Source: Candidatus Edwardsbacteria bacterium (GTDB taxonomy: Bacteria; Edwardsbacteria; AC1; EtOH8). From it: DNA of 64,000 bases. The DNA lies in NCBI GenBank assembly GCA_031082425.1, contig JAVHLB010000005.1, positions 168,001 through 232,000 of the forward strand, read 5' to 3'. The notes under the pieces are model-generated. The model saw only the letters and a program-made list of their open reading frames with translations. It did no database searches and was not told the DNA's origin. Position numbers and translations under genes: made by a program. Position 1 is the stretch's first letter; the number at the start of each line of letters is the position of its first letter. This document shows positions 24,295 to 32,138 of the stretch, in pieces.

Positions 24295-24606
24295 TCAGTT
24301 TATGGCGATCCGGCCCCGGCCCTTCTGGCGCCTGACCTGCATGCCCTCGCGGATGGGGGTGACGCAGGAGAAGACATTGGGCACCCCATCCACCTCCATC
24401 AGGCAGGAGGAGCACTTGCCCACCGCACAAAAAAAGCCCCGGGGTCTGTCCAGTTTTACGCTGTGGCGCAGCACCTTGATCCCGGCGGCATGCAGAGCAG
24501 CGGCAATGGGTTCTCCTTGGTATCCTTCAACCGGCTGCCCTTCGAAATAAAATTTTATCTTGGCCCCTTTTTTGAATTCCAGGATGGGATGCTTGTCTAT
24601 TCTCAT
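24295..24606 (-). CDS. (2Fe-2S) ferredoxin-like subunit (HcnA-like)
   Basis: A 103-residue protein with a plant-type 2Fe-2S pattern: GFFCAVGKCSSCLMEVDGVPNVFSC, that is C-x4-C-x2-C-x11-C, in the fold typical of HcnA and the N-terminal domain of sarcosine oxidase alpha. It is the first gene of the dehydrogenase operon, behind a clear promoter. The start ATG at 24606 lacks an obvious ribosome site. The order 2Fe-2S, FAD/NAD flavoprotein, 4Fe-4S, then BFD and DAO subunits farther downstream is the classical set, here interrupted. Confidence 0.87.
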   Translation of the reverse strand: MRIDKHPILEFKKGAKIKFYFEGQPVEGYQGEPIAAALHAAGIKVLRHSVKLDRPRGFFCAVGKCSSCLMEVDGVPNVFSCVTPIREGMQVRRQKGRGRIAIN

Positions 24607-24653
24607 CTGACCGAAATTGGTTGTTATTTATGGATTATTGACGATAAAAAATA

Positions 24654-24682
24654 ATGATACTGTAAAATATTACTATTGTCAA
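24654..24682 (-). promoter_or_regulatory. Sigma-70-type promoter of the dehydrogenase operon
   Basis: TTGACA (24682-24677), exactly 17 bases, TATCAT (24659-24654). Predicted start is near 24647, giving a leader of about 40 bases to the ATG at 24606. Confidence 0.75.
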
Positions 24683-24701
24683 GACATTTTATCCCTTGGG
24701 G

Positions 24702-25544
24702 TTAATGCATTTTCAACAGCACCACCCTATCTATCCCGGCCAGATCTTTTTTGATGAATATTTCGGAGGCCGGAAGCGCCCGGCTCATCATCTGGGACAC
24801 CAGTTCCGCCTGCCCCATTCCGACCTCCAGGGCGACAAACCCCGGATGATTGAGACGGTCGGCCACATCTCCGGCTATCCGGCGGTAGAATTCCAGCCCG
24901 TCGGGCCCTCCGTCCAGGGACATGGCCGGTTCACAAAGACTGACCTCGGGCTGGAGTCCGGCTACCTGGCCGGATGGGATATATGGCGGGTTGGACACTA
25001 TGCAGTCAAACTTTTCGTTTCCCTCGGGGAAAAGATCGGCCTGCACCAAAGACACCCTGCTTTCCAGACCGTGAAGCTTGATATTCTCTTGGGCCAGGTC
25101 CAGAGCCTCCGGGCTATAATCGGTGGCTGTTACCATGGCCGAAGCCAGATGCTTTGCCAAAGCAATGGCGATGATGCCACTGCCTGTTCCGATATCCAAA
25201 ATGGAAAGAAACCCCGGCTGCCAGTGTTCCAGCACCTCCTCCACCAGGATCTCGGTCTCGGGCCGGGGGATAAGGGCCCGCTTGTCGGACTGGAATTTCA
25301 GACCGTAAAATTCGGTCTGGCCGATGATATACTGCAGGGGCCTCCGCTGGCAACGGTCAGTGACATTAGAACGGTATTTTTCCTGAACGGCTTCGGATAC
25401 ATTCTGATTGCGGTTTAAATGAAGATAAACCCGCTCCTTGCCCACGGCGTATTCCAGCAACAGTTCGGCTTCCAAGACCGCGTCAGGGATGTCAGCCTGT
25501 GAGAGGCGGTCGAAACCGTAATTTAAAAGTTCGCCGATGGTCAT
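24702..25544 (-). CDS. prmC: Peptide chain release factor N5-glutamine methyltransferase
   Basis: A 280-residue PrmC/HemK. The N-terminal helical domain (about 1-80) docks the release factor. The methyltransferase domain has the SAM motif ILDIGTGSGIIAIALAK and the catalytic NPPY motif in IVSNPPYIPSGQ, which positions the Gln of the GGQ tripeptide. It methylates RF1/RF2, and the RF1 gene prfA is directly upstream (31 bases), the usual pairing. The ATG at 25544 starts MTIGELLNYGFDRL as in homologues; an extended upstream start is not supported. Confidence 0.95.
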   Translation of the reverse strand: MTIGELLNYGFDRLSQADIPDAVLEAELLLEYAVGKERVYLHLNRNQNVSEAVQEKYRSNVTDRCQRRPLQYIIGQTEFYGLKFQSDKRALIPRPETEILVEEVLEHWQPGFLSILDIGTGSGIIAIALAKHLASAMVTATDYSPEALDLAQENIKLHGLESRVSLVQADLFPEGNEKFDCIVSNPPYIPSGQVAGLQPEVSLCEPAMSLDGGPDGLEFYRRIAGDVADRLNHPGFVALEVGMGQAELVSQMMSRALPASEIFIKKDLAGIDRVVLLKMH

Positions 25545-25575
25545 CTGCGACCGTCTTCTGATTTTGTTTGTCGGA

Positions 25576-26652
25576 TCAATCCTCCTCCGCCACTTCCAGC
25601 ACCTCGGCCTGCTCGGCATTGGTCAGGCCGTTGATGATCTCGTCTATCTGTCCGTCCATCACCCCGTCCAGGTTGTAGAGGGTCAGCCCGATGCGGTGGT
25701 CGGTCACCCGGTTCTGGGGGAAGTTGTAGGTGCGGATCTTTTCGCTGCGATCGCCGGACTTCACCTGCGATTTTCTCTCTTTGGCCAGCTTGGCATTCCG
25801 CTCTTCTTCCATCTTTTCCAGCAGGCGGGAACGCAGCACGGTCATGGCCTTGGCCCGGTTCTTGATCTGGGAACGCTCATCCTGGCAGGAGACCACCAGT
25901 CCGCTGGGGAGGTGGGTGATCCGCACCGCCGAGTAGGTGGTGTTGACGCACTGCCCGCCGGCCCCGGAGGAGCAGAAGGTGTCCACCCTCAGGTCGCTGG
26001 CATTTATCTGCAGATCAACCTCCTCGGCCTCGGGCAGGACCGCCACGGTGGCCGCCGAAGTGTGCAGCCGGCCCGAGGCTTCGGTGCGCGGCACCCTTTG
26101 GACCCGGTGCACCCCGCTTTCGTATTTATAATGCCCGTAGGTTCCCTCGCCCTGCACGGTGAAGATCACTTCCTTGAAGCCGCCCAGCTGGGTGGGATTG
26201 GAATTCATGATTTCTATCTTGAATCCCTTGCGCTCGGCATACCGGACGTACATCCGGTAAAGGTCACCGGCGAATATGGCAGCCTCCTCGCCGCCGGTCC
26301 CGGCCCGGATCTCGATGATGGCGTTCTTGAAATCGCTGGGGTCCTTGGGCACCAGCAGTTTTTTCAGCTCCTCGGTAAGATTTTTGTGCCTGGCCTCCAG
26401 TTCCGGGATCTCGGCCTGGGCCATCTCCGTCAGCTCCTTGTCGCCGCCCTCGGCCGCCAGAGCCCGGTCATCCTCCAGCTGTTTGGAAGTATCCCGATAC
26501 TCGTTATACTTGGCGATTATCGGTGCAGCCTGACGATACTCACGGGAAAAGTCTCGGTATTTCTGCTGATCGGATATGATGGCCGGATCGCTGATCAGTT
26601 TTTCCAGTTCCCGGTAGCGCTCTTCGATCTTTATAAGCTTTTTTTCTATCAT
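25576..26652 (-). CDS. prfA: Peptide chain release factor 1
   Basis: A 358-residue class I release factor. Domain 1 helices are at the start (MIEKKLIKIEERYRELEKLISDP). The codon-recognition domain follows, and the catalytic GGQ is in GSGAGGQCVNTTYSAVRITHLPSG (about residue 230). The sequence upstream of GGQ has the R-x-S/T-G...H-T-S-A pattern (ASGRLHTSAATVAVLPE) of RF1. It terminates translation at UAA and UAG. Its ATG overlaps the stop of the JAMM gene (ATGA), and prmC follows. An upstream start near 26700 lacks homology. Confidence 0.96.
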   Translation of the reverse strand: MIEKKLIKIEERYRELEKLISDPAIISDQQKYRDFSREYRQAAPIIAKYNEYRDTSKQLEDDRALAAEGGDKELTEMAQAEIPELEARHKNLTEELKKLLVPKDPSDFKNAIIEIRAGTGGEEAAIFAGDLYRMYVRYAERKGFKIEIMNSNPTQLGGFKEVIFTVQGEGTYGHYKYESGVHRVQRVPRTEASGRLHTSAATVAVLPEAEEVDLQINASDLRVDTFCSSGAGGQCVNTTYSAVRITHLPSGLVVSCQDERSQIKNRAKAMTVLRSRLLEKMEEERNAKLAKERKSQVKSGDRSEKIRTYNFPQNRVTDHRIGLTLYNLDGVMDGQIDEIINGLTNAEQAEVLEVAEED

Positions 26653-27170
26653 CTCGATGGTGTCCTGGGTTTGATGTTGAAACCGATGGCGAAGGGGCAC
26701 AGCACGTCGGCCATCCGGTGTTTGTAGGAATCGGGGTCGATGTAATAGGCGGCTATCTTGATGAACCAGTTGTCGGTGGTGCCGGACAGGGTGCCGTCCT
26801 CGTTGTAGCTCCAGTATTTATCCTTGGCCTTGTCCTTGATCTCCATCACGATGTAGACATGTCCCGGGCTCATGCCGTAAAGATCGTCCTCGCTCAGCGC
26901 GGTGTTGTGCCGGGGATGGGAATGGAAATCGCCCACGATGTACAGATTTGGCAGATTCTCGAAAAAATTCACTATCCGGGCGTACGATTTGTCCCTGGCC
27001 TTGACCCAGGTGGCGTGCCGCTCGGCCTTCTGGCAGGCGATGGCGTTGACCACCATGAACATGTCGCCGTCCCGGTGGCCCAGCAGCAGCCCGTACGATT
27101 CCTTTTTGTAGACCTCGATGGCCGAGACCAGCAGGCCCCAAAAGGCCGATTCATTGATGAACACCTGCAT
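26649..27170 (-). CDS. JAMM/MPN-domain metallopeptidase-like protein
   Basis: A 173-residue single-domain protein with a complete JAMM zinc site: the glutamate in KKESYGLLLGH (about residue 20) and H-S-H-PRHNTAL-S-ED-D (about 79-92), fitting HxHx7Sx2D. JAMM proteins cleave isopeptide or peptide bonds after ubiquitin-like or sulfur-carrier proteins; bacterial members often process ThiS/MoaD/CysO-type partners or act in defence. No such partner is nearby. It is coupled to truA (stop and start adjoin at 27170) and to prfA (ATGA). Catalysis is likely from the motif; the substrate is unknown. Confidence 0.8.
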   Translation of the reverse strand: MQVFINESAFWGLLVSAIEVYKKESYGLLLGHRDGDMFMVVNAIACQKAERHATWVKARDKSYARIVNFFENLPNLYIVGDFHSHPRHNTALSEDDLYGMSPGHVYIVMEIKDKAKDKYWSYNEDGTLSGTTDNWFIKIAAYYIDPDSYKHRMADVLCPFAIGFNIKPRTPSR

Positions 27171-27898
27171 CAGTAATATACCTCCATCAAGCACAGGCCG
27201 CAGGCCGGAGCGGTCTTGCCGGCCAGGGTCCGGTCCTTGGCAACCAGGATATTGGAGAGATCTTTGTGATCCATCTGCCCGCGGGCCATGTCTATCATCG
27301 TTCCGACCAGTATGCGGACCATGTTGTGCAAAAAACGATTGGCCCTGATCTCGAAGGTCCACCTGTCGTCGGCAAAGCTCCACCCGGCCTTCTCCACCCG
27401 GCAGATGAAGTTGTTGACCTCGGCCTGGGCCGAGGCAAAGGCGGTGAAATCGTGCTGCCCCAGTATCTGCCCCGCCAGATCTTGCAGGATGGCCGGATCA
27501 GCCCTATATGTCATCCGCCAGGCGTAGCGCTCCCACAGCGGTGAGCGCCGGAAGATCATCTGGTACTGGTAGCGCCGGCTCTGGGCATCGAAGCGGGCGT
27601 GGAAATTTTCAGCCACCTCCTCGGCCTTGATGATGGCCACATCGCGGGGAAGCAGGGAGTTCAGACCTTCGTCAAAGGCCTTTAAGGGAATGTCGCGGGA
27701 GGTCTTGAAATTGGCCACCTGCCCTGCGGCGTGAACCCCGGCATCGGTCCGCCCGGAGCCGAGGACGGAGATCTTCTCCTCCAGCATGGAGGAAAGCTTT
27801 TCCTCCAACAGGCCCTGAACCGTCCGCTGGCCGGGCTGGAACTGCCACCCGGCAAAATCAGTCCCGTCGTACTCTATGGTCAGTTTAATATTGCGCAA
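27170..27898 (-). CDS. truA: tRNA pseudouridine(38-40) synthase TruA
   Basis: A 242-residue TruA. It begins RNIKLTIEYDGTDFAGWQFQPGQRTVQ, the N-terminal strand motif, and carries the catalytic-Asp motif GSGRTDAGVHA at about 48-58. The C-terminal half has FEIRANRFLHNMVRILVGTMID, a conserved TruA block that helps bind the tRNA anticodon stem-loop. It isomerises uridines at positions 38-40. It precedes the JAMM gene and prfA in a compact translation-related cluster. Confidence 0.96.
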   Translation of the reverse strand: MRNIKLTIEYDGTDFAGWQFQPGQRTVQGLLEEKLSSMLEEKISVLGSGRTDAGVHAAGQVANFKTSRDIPLKAFDEGLNSLLPRDVAIIKAEEVAENFHARFDAQSRRYQYQMIFRRSPLWERYAWRMTYRADPAILQDLAGQILGQHDFTAFASAQAEVNNFICRVEKAGWSFADDRWTFEIRANRFLHNMVRILVGTMIDMARGQMDHKDLSNILVAKDRTLAGKTAPACGLCLMEVYY

Positions 27899-27913
27899 CT
27901 TATGATTTTAACA

Positions 27914-28441
27914 TTAATCTTGTGGTTTAGCAATGGTAGCTTTATTGTCTCTATATGCCAATTTAACAAATACTTCTCCGCTTATTAGTAGGTAGATACC
28001 CAAGGCAAAACCTATTAACGGAGGAAGAAGGTATAGTATTAAAAAATCAAATATCGTTCCTGCTCTTAATATCGTCGGCAAAGCTTGCAATATTGAAGTA
28101 ATATTTGTAACCGTTAAATAAGCACCCATGATTTTCAAACTATACTTAAACAAATCTTTTTTATCTTTGGTTACTAATACACTCGCAACATCTTCTTTTT
28201 CAGGATAAAATTTGCTTGCTATTTTAGATGCATGATAAAACAAAAATAATGCAAATGTGGTTGAACCTATTGCATATAAACCAGAGAGTATTTTCGTCAA
28301 TTCGCGGTTTGTTTCAGATATAAATTCTGGCGGAGTTAATACAAACAAGCTTATCATGCCAGGCATATAGATCACAATATTTGAAATAAGCCAAAGGCCA
28401 ATTATCCTAATGGCCAGCTCAAGGATATCCCTTTTACTCAT
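27914..28441 (-). CDS. Hypothetical four-helix membrane protein, AT-rich
   Basis: A 175-residue protein with about four transmembrane segments (IIGLWLISNIVIYMPGMISLFVL; LSGLYAIGSTTFALFLFYH; IMGAYLTVTNITSILQAL; FLILYLLPPLIGFALGIYLLI). No family is recognised and no conserved motif is visible. The gene is markedly AT-richer than truA and thpR on either side, with codons such as ATA, AAA and TTT common, a sign of foreign or relaxed-selection DNA. It lies 15 bases after thpR and 15 bases before truA, so it is transcribed with them despite its different composition. Confidence 0.6.
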   Translation of the reverse strand: MSKRDILELAIRIIGLWLISNIVIYMPGMISLFVLTPPEFISETNRELTKILSGLYAIGSTTFALFLFYHASKIASKFYPEKEDVASVLVTKDKKDLFKYSLKIMGAYLTVTNITSILQALPTILRAGTIFDFLILYLLPPLIGFALGIYLLISGEVFVKLAYRDNKATIAKPQD

Positions 28442-28456
28442 CTCTTTCTCCCTTAT

Positions 28457-29029
28457 TTAATTCAACTCTATCCCATTCAGCTCAGTATATATAGCCCCCT
28501 CCCGGGTCAAGGTGCTTTTCATCAAGACAAGACGGTTTATCTCAAAACCTTTTTTTAGAATATTGGCCTGTTTCACCGCTTCCTTCAATTGCATGAGGTT
28601 CTTGTTCGAACGCACCCGGCCCAGTGTCAGATGCGGGCTGAACTCCCGGGCCTTCTCCTCCTGGGAGATATCGGCCGTCAGTTTTTCCACCTGGCGATAA
28701 ATTTCTTTTATCTCTTCCGCGCCCTGCGACAGCCCAGCCCAGATCACCTTGGGCCTGTCCACCGAGGGGAAGGCCCCCAGCCCGCCCAGGCCCGAATCAA
28801 TCGCCTTAAATTTCCCCTTCAGCACATTGAGCGCCAGCCCAGCCCGCAGGACATTGGCCTCCGGGATCTCGCCCAGGAATATAAGGGTCAAATGGATATT
28901 GGCCGGGTCCACCCATTTGACATCGGCCCCGGAAGATTTCAACTGCCCGATGATTTCCCCCAAAATGGATCGAATATCGGGCGGCAGTTCCAAGGCTATA
29001 AAACAGCGGATTGTTTTGCTTATATTCAT
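28457..29029 (-). CDS. thpR: RNA 2',3'-cyclic phosphodiesterase (ThpR/LigT family)
   Basis: A 190-residue member of the 2H phosphoesterase family. The two catalytic H-x-T/S-x motifs are NIHLTLIFLGE (about residue 45) and SPHLTLGRVRS (about 130). The N-terminus (TIRCFIALELPPDIRSIL) is typical. It hydrolyses 2',3'-cyclic RNA ends and may ligate tRNA halves in vitro. The gene is downstream of the thioesterase and repeat DNA and upstream of the AT-rich membrane protein. Confidence 0.92.
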   Translation of the reverse strand: MNISKTIRCFIALELPPDIRSILGEIIGQLKSSGADVKWVDPANIHLTLIFLGEIPEANVLRAGLALNVLKGKFKAIDSGLGGLGAFPSVDRPKVIWAGLSQGAEEIKEIYRQVEKLTADISQEEKAREFSPHLTLGRVRSNKNLMQLKEAVKQANILKKGFEINRLVLMKSTLTREGAIYTELNGIELN

Positions 29030-29037
29030 ATGCGCCT

Positions 29038-29103
29038 GTCATTCCCGAGAAATCGGGGATCCACGGTTTGACCCCTCCCGGCATCTCCCCCAGTGGGAGA
29101 GGG
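29038..29103. repeat. Two adjacent palindromic repeats
   Basis: 29038-29063 is a GTCATTCCCGAG...TCGGGGATCCA element of the same family as 29584-29610, 42347-42407 and 44809-44834. 29065-29103 is a CCCTCCC...GGGAGAGGG element of the family seen at 15780-15834. They fill the gap between thpR and the thioesterase. Confidence 0.7.
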
Positions 29104-29111
29104 AATGTTGT

Positions 29112-29543
29112 CTAATTCCTGGTTTTCATCCTCATGGCCAATTCGTATATTTCTGTGTTCTGCTGAATATATTCCTCAGATAACGACAGCCCGTGGGCAT
29201 AGGGCTGGCCCTGCTTATCGACCGTCACGAAGGTGGCCATCCCGGTAACGGCCGGCTGGACACTCTCATTGACCAGCACCTTGCCCCAGACCGTGATGCT
29301 CTTGCTGCCCAGGCAGGCCACCTTGGACCGCAATTCGATGATATCTCCCTTGGTGGCTGAACGGTGGAAGGTCATGCCGTGGATCTGGACGCAGACCACG
29401 TCCTCCGGCTTTCCCACCAGCTTGGAGGCGGCGATGAAGCATCCCTCCACCATCCATTCGGCCATCCTCCCGGCGAATAGGGTGCCGTGATGGTTCAGGT
29501 CCTCGGATTTGACCAGATGCGATATGCTTATCTCTTTGGGCAT
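29112..29543 (-). CDS. Acyl-CoA thioesterase, hotdog fold (YciA/BACH-like)
   Basis: A 143-residue hotdog-fold protein. The segment NHHGTLFAGRMAEWMVEGCFIAASKL contains the N-H-x-G-T-x-(F/L)-x-G motif and helix typical of YciA/BACH thioesterases, and VCVQIHGMTFHRSATKGDIIELRSKV forms the following strands. It should hydrolyse medium/long acyl-CoAs in the cytosol. It is separated from cinA and thpR by repeats, so it is likely its own transcription unit. Confidence 0.87.
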   Translation of the reverse strand: MPKEISISHLVKSEDLNHHGTLFAGRMAEWMVEGCFIAASKLVGKPEDVVCVQIHGMTFHRSATKGDIIELRSKVACLGSKSITVWGKVLVNESVQPAVTGMATFVTVDKQGQPYAHGLSLSEEYIQQNTEIYELAMRMKTRN

Positions 29544-29583
29544 TTACCCTCCATTATTTTCTCTCAATCATTTTTTTATTGAC

Positions 29584-29610
29584 GTCATTCCCGCATATGC
29601 GGGAATCCAG
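29584..29610. repeat. Palindromic repeat GTCATTCCCGC...GCGGGAATCCAG
   Basis: A 27-base element with the near-perfect stem ATTCCCGCATATGCGGGAAT in the 68-base gap between the thioesterase gene and cinA. Best-preserved copy of the dispersed family (others at 29038, 42347, 42382 and 44809). Confidence 0.8.
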
Positions 29611-29611
29611 T

Positions 29612-30850
29612 TTAACATTTGAGGAGATACATTCTCAGCATGTTCAGAGCCGCCTGGGCGGACGATTCCTTGATATGCCGTCGCTGCCCCAGGAACCTTC
29701 GTTCCTCAACCACCGTCCCTTTGGGACCGGCCACTGCCATAAACACCAAACCCACCGGTTTTTTGTCGGTCCCTCCGGCCGGCCCGGCTATGCCGGTTAC
29801 GGCCAGACCCAAGTCGCTGCCCAGCCGGCCCCGCACCCCGCTGGCCATCTCGAGCGCCGTCTCCCGGCTGACCGCGCCGTGCAAACGCAGGGTCTGCGAT
29901 TTTACCCCCAGCATTTTTCCCTTGAGAACATTGCTGTAGGCGATGACCGAACCCAGAAAATAATCGGATGACCCGGAAATATCGGTGATCCGGTCGGCGA
30001 TCAACCCGCCGGAGCATGATTCGGCGGTGGTCAGGGTCAGCTTCTTTTCCTTCAGCAGGAGGCCGACCGCCTGCTCCATGGTCTCCTCATCATGCCCGTA
30101 GATCACATCACCCAAAAGCCGGCGGATATGACTAGACAACTCGATCAGCCTTGTATTCAGCAGATTTGAGTCTTTTCCGGATACAGTCAGCCTCAAATCG
30201 ACCCCTAAGTGGGTCGGCAGGTAGGCTAAAATTCCTTTGACCAGGCCCTTCTCGAACTGGTCCAGTTTCTCCGCTATGGCCGACTCGGATATTCCGGTGG
30301 TCCTCATGGTCAGCATAATGATCTTCATCCCACGGCTCAAGGCCCCCAGCCGTTCCTTTAAATATCCGACAAAGATGGCTTTCATCTCGCGGGGCACGCC
30401 GGGCATCAGGACCAATATCTTTTTCCCTCTTTTGAACAACAAACCCGGGGCGGTGCCTTCGGGGTTGAACAGAACTGCGGCCCTGTCCGGCACCATGGCC
30501 TGCCCCCGGTTGCAGGCCGGCATCTCTATTCCCCGCTTGGCAAAGCGGGACCGGATGTGATCCAAGGTCTTTTTATCGAGCTTAAGCTTTGAGTCAAAAA
30601 GCTTGGCCGCGACCTTTTTGGTGATATCATCGCTGGTCGGCCCCAGCCCGCCGGTGCACAGGACGATATTGGTTTCAGCCAATGCCTGTTTGAAGGCCCG
30701 CAGGATGTCTTCGCCCCGGTCGCCGACGGATATTTTGAGAACCACCGGGATGCCTATCGTTCCCAACTCCCTGGCAAGATATGACGAATTGGTATCGAGG
30801 GTCATTCCGGACAGGATCTCGTTGCCTATAGTGATAATGGAGGCTTTCAT
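29612..30850 (-). CDS. cinA: Nicotinamide-nucleotide amidase/competence-damage protein CinA
   Basis: A 412-residue two-domain CinA. The N-terminal MoCF-like COG1058 domain (SIITIGNEILSGMTLDTNSSYLA; CTGGLGPTSDDITKK) is followed by the C-terminal PncC amidase domain (TTAESCSGGLIADRITDISGSSDYFLGSVIAYS; GIAGPAGGTDKKPVGLVFMAV). The Ser in AESCSGG and the GPxGG motif are diagnostic. It deamidates nicotinamide mononucleotide in the pyridine-nucleotide salvage cycle. The ATG at 30850 overlaps the pgpA stop by 4 bases. Confidence 0.95.
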   Translation of the reverse strand: MKASIITIGNEILSGMTLDTNSSYLARELGTIGIPVVLKISVGDRGEDILRAFKQALAETNIVLCTGGLGPTSDDITKKVAAKLFDSKLKLDKKTLDHIRSRFAKRGIEMPACNRGQAMVPDRAAVLFNPEGTAPGLLFKRGKKILVLMPGVPREMKAIFVGYLKERLGALSRGMKIIMLTMRTTGISESAIAEKLDQFEKGLVKGILAYLPTHLGVDLRLTVSGKDSNLLNTRLIELSSHIRRLLGDVIYGHDEETMEQAVGLLLKEKKLTLTTAESCSGGLIADRITDISGSSDYFLGSVIAYSNVLKGKMLGVKSQTLRLHGAVSRETALEMASGVRGRLGSDLGLAVTGIAGPAGGTDKKPVGLVFMAVAGPKGTVVEERRFLGQRRHIKESSAQAALNMLRMYLLKC

Positions 30851-31362
30851 GAACCATGCAACCAAAATAACATGGATTTAATTGTTAGCAAGGGTACATA
30901 ATATGCCGGCCAGAATAGGATCACCACGATCTGCCCCAGCAGATTGGCGTAGATCCCGGCCAGCACATCGTCGGCCACCACCCCCCAGCCGCCGGAAAGC
31001 TTTTGGATCTGCCTGGCCCCCAGCGGCTTTATTATATCCATAGTCCGGAATAGCAGAAAGGCTATCAAATAGATCAGGATTGACTTGGGGAGGAATAAAA
31101 GGGATATCCACATCCCGGCCACCTCGTCGATCACTATCCTGCCGTTGTCGTGCCCCCATTTTCTCTCGGCCCGGGTGGCCGACCAGACCCCAAGGAGCAG
31201 GGTCAGAACCAGCAATGATGCCCTTACCCACAAAAAAGGCGGCACCAGCCACCAGATGACCAGAGCCAGCAGGCTCCCGGCGGTGCCCGGAGCCACCGGG
31301 GAATAACCCGAGCCGAAACCGGAGGCCAATATCAAAGCGATTTTATCTTTTGTTTTTATCAT
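30847..31362 (-). CDS. pgpA: Phosphatidylglycerophosphatase A
   Basis: A 171-residue integral membrane phosphatase. FGSGYSPVAPGTAGSLLALVI is the conserved N-terminal PgpA motif, and the metal-binding region reads GRIVIDEVAGMWISL. The C-terminal DIIKPLGARQIQKLSGGWGVVADDVLAGIYANLLGQ block completes the signature. It dephosphorylates phosphatidylglycerophosphate, the product of PgsA, whose gene lies only 4 bases upstream. Good pathway coherence. Confidence 0.94.
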   Translation of the reverse strand: MIKTKDKIALILASGFGSGYSPVAPGTAGSLLALVIWWLVPPFLWVRASLLVLTLLLGVWSATRAERKWGHDNGRIVIDEVAGMWISLLFLPKSILIYLIAFLLFRTMDIIKPLGARQIQKLSGGWGVVADDVLAGIYANLLGQIVVILFWPAYYVPLLTIKSMLFWLHGS

Positions 31363-31366
31363 TTTT

Positions 31367-31969
31367 CTACATATTGTCCTTGAAAAGCCCCAGGATCAGC
31401 CAGCGGTTCTTGATCACATAATCCACCCCGGACAGCAGGGTTAAAAGCATGGCCAGGAACAGCAGGGCATCGAAGGAGAATTTCAAATCGGCCAGGAACT
31501 GCCATGAGAGGCTTAAGAAACCGGCATCCACGCAATCGTTCAGACAGATGTACAGCAGGATCCCGAACACCGAGGCCATCTGGCAGAAAGTTTTGGCCTT
31601 GGCCAAAAAGCTTGATTCCATAACCTCGCGGCGGTAGGCCACCAGGGTTCTCAGGCCCATTATCAGGAACTCCCGCCCTATTATGACCATCACCATCCAG
31701 GTGCTGGCCGACTTCAGCGCCACGAACGAGATCAGGGCCAGGGCGATCAGGAACTTGTCGGCCACCGGATCCATGAACTTCCCGAAATCGGTCTGCTGGC
31801 CGTTCTTGCGGGCCAGATATCCGTCCAGCAGGTCGGTGACCGAAGCCAGGATGAAAAGGGCCAGGGCTCCCAGCCGGGAATAGACATTGTCCACCAGCAG
31901 CAGGGCCATGAAGACCGGACTGATAATCAGCCGGCTCAGGGTGAGGATATTGGGCAGATTCATCGTCAT
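31367..31969 (-). CDS. pgsA: CDP-diacylglycerol-glycerol-3-phosphate 3-phosphatidyltransferase
   Basis: A 200-residue polytopic CDP-alcohol phosphatidyltransferase. The full catalytic motif Dx2DGx2ARx8Gx3Dx3D is present in DLLDGYLARKNGQQTDFGKF followed by MDPVADK (residues about 46-72), which holds two metals and the CDP-DAG. Length and helix count fit PgsA. It makes phosphatidylglycerophosphate for the next gene, pgpA. The ATG at 31969 or an in-frame ATG two codons later may be used. Confidence 0.95.
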   Translation of the reverse strand: MTMNLPNILTLSRLIISPVFMALLLVDNVYSRLGALALFILASVTDLLDGYLARKNGQQTDFGKFMDPVADKFLIALALISFVALKSASTWMVMVIIGREFLIMGLRTLVAYRREVMESSFLAKAKTFCQMASVFGILLYICLNDCVDAGFLSLSWQFLADLKFSFDALLFLAMLLTLLSGVDYVIKNRWLILGLFKDNM

Positions 31970-32085
31970 GTCGTAAATTTAACAGATTTTGCAAGCTATG
32001 TCAAACAATAAAGTTAGCCTTATTATTAAGGGTAGCCCCGGAACCTGATTCCCGGCCAAGTACTCTAATATTTATTAAACAAAAG

Positions 32086-32114
32086 CTTGACAAAAGCATA
32101 TTCGCTGGCTATCA
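32086..32114 (+). promoter_or_regulatory. Sigma-70-type promoter of the plus-strand gene
   Basis: TTGACA (32086-32091), 17 bases, TATCAT (32109-32114), then a short leader with AAAGGAG before the ATG at 32139. Confidence 0.75.
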
Positions 32115-32138
32115 TTATAAATTGAAAGGAGAACGGAA

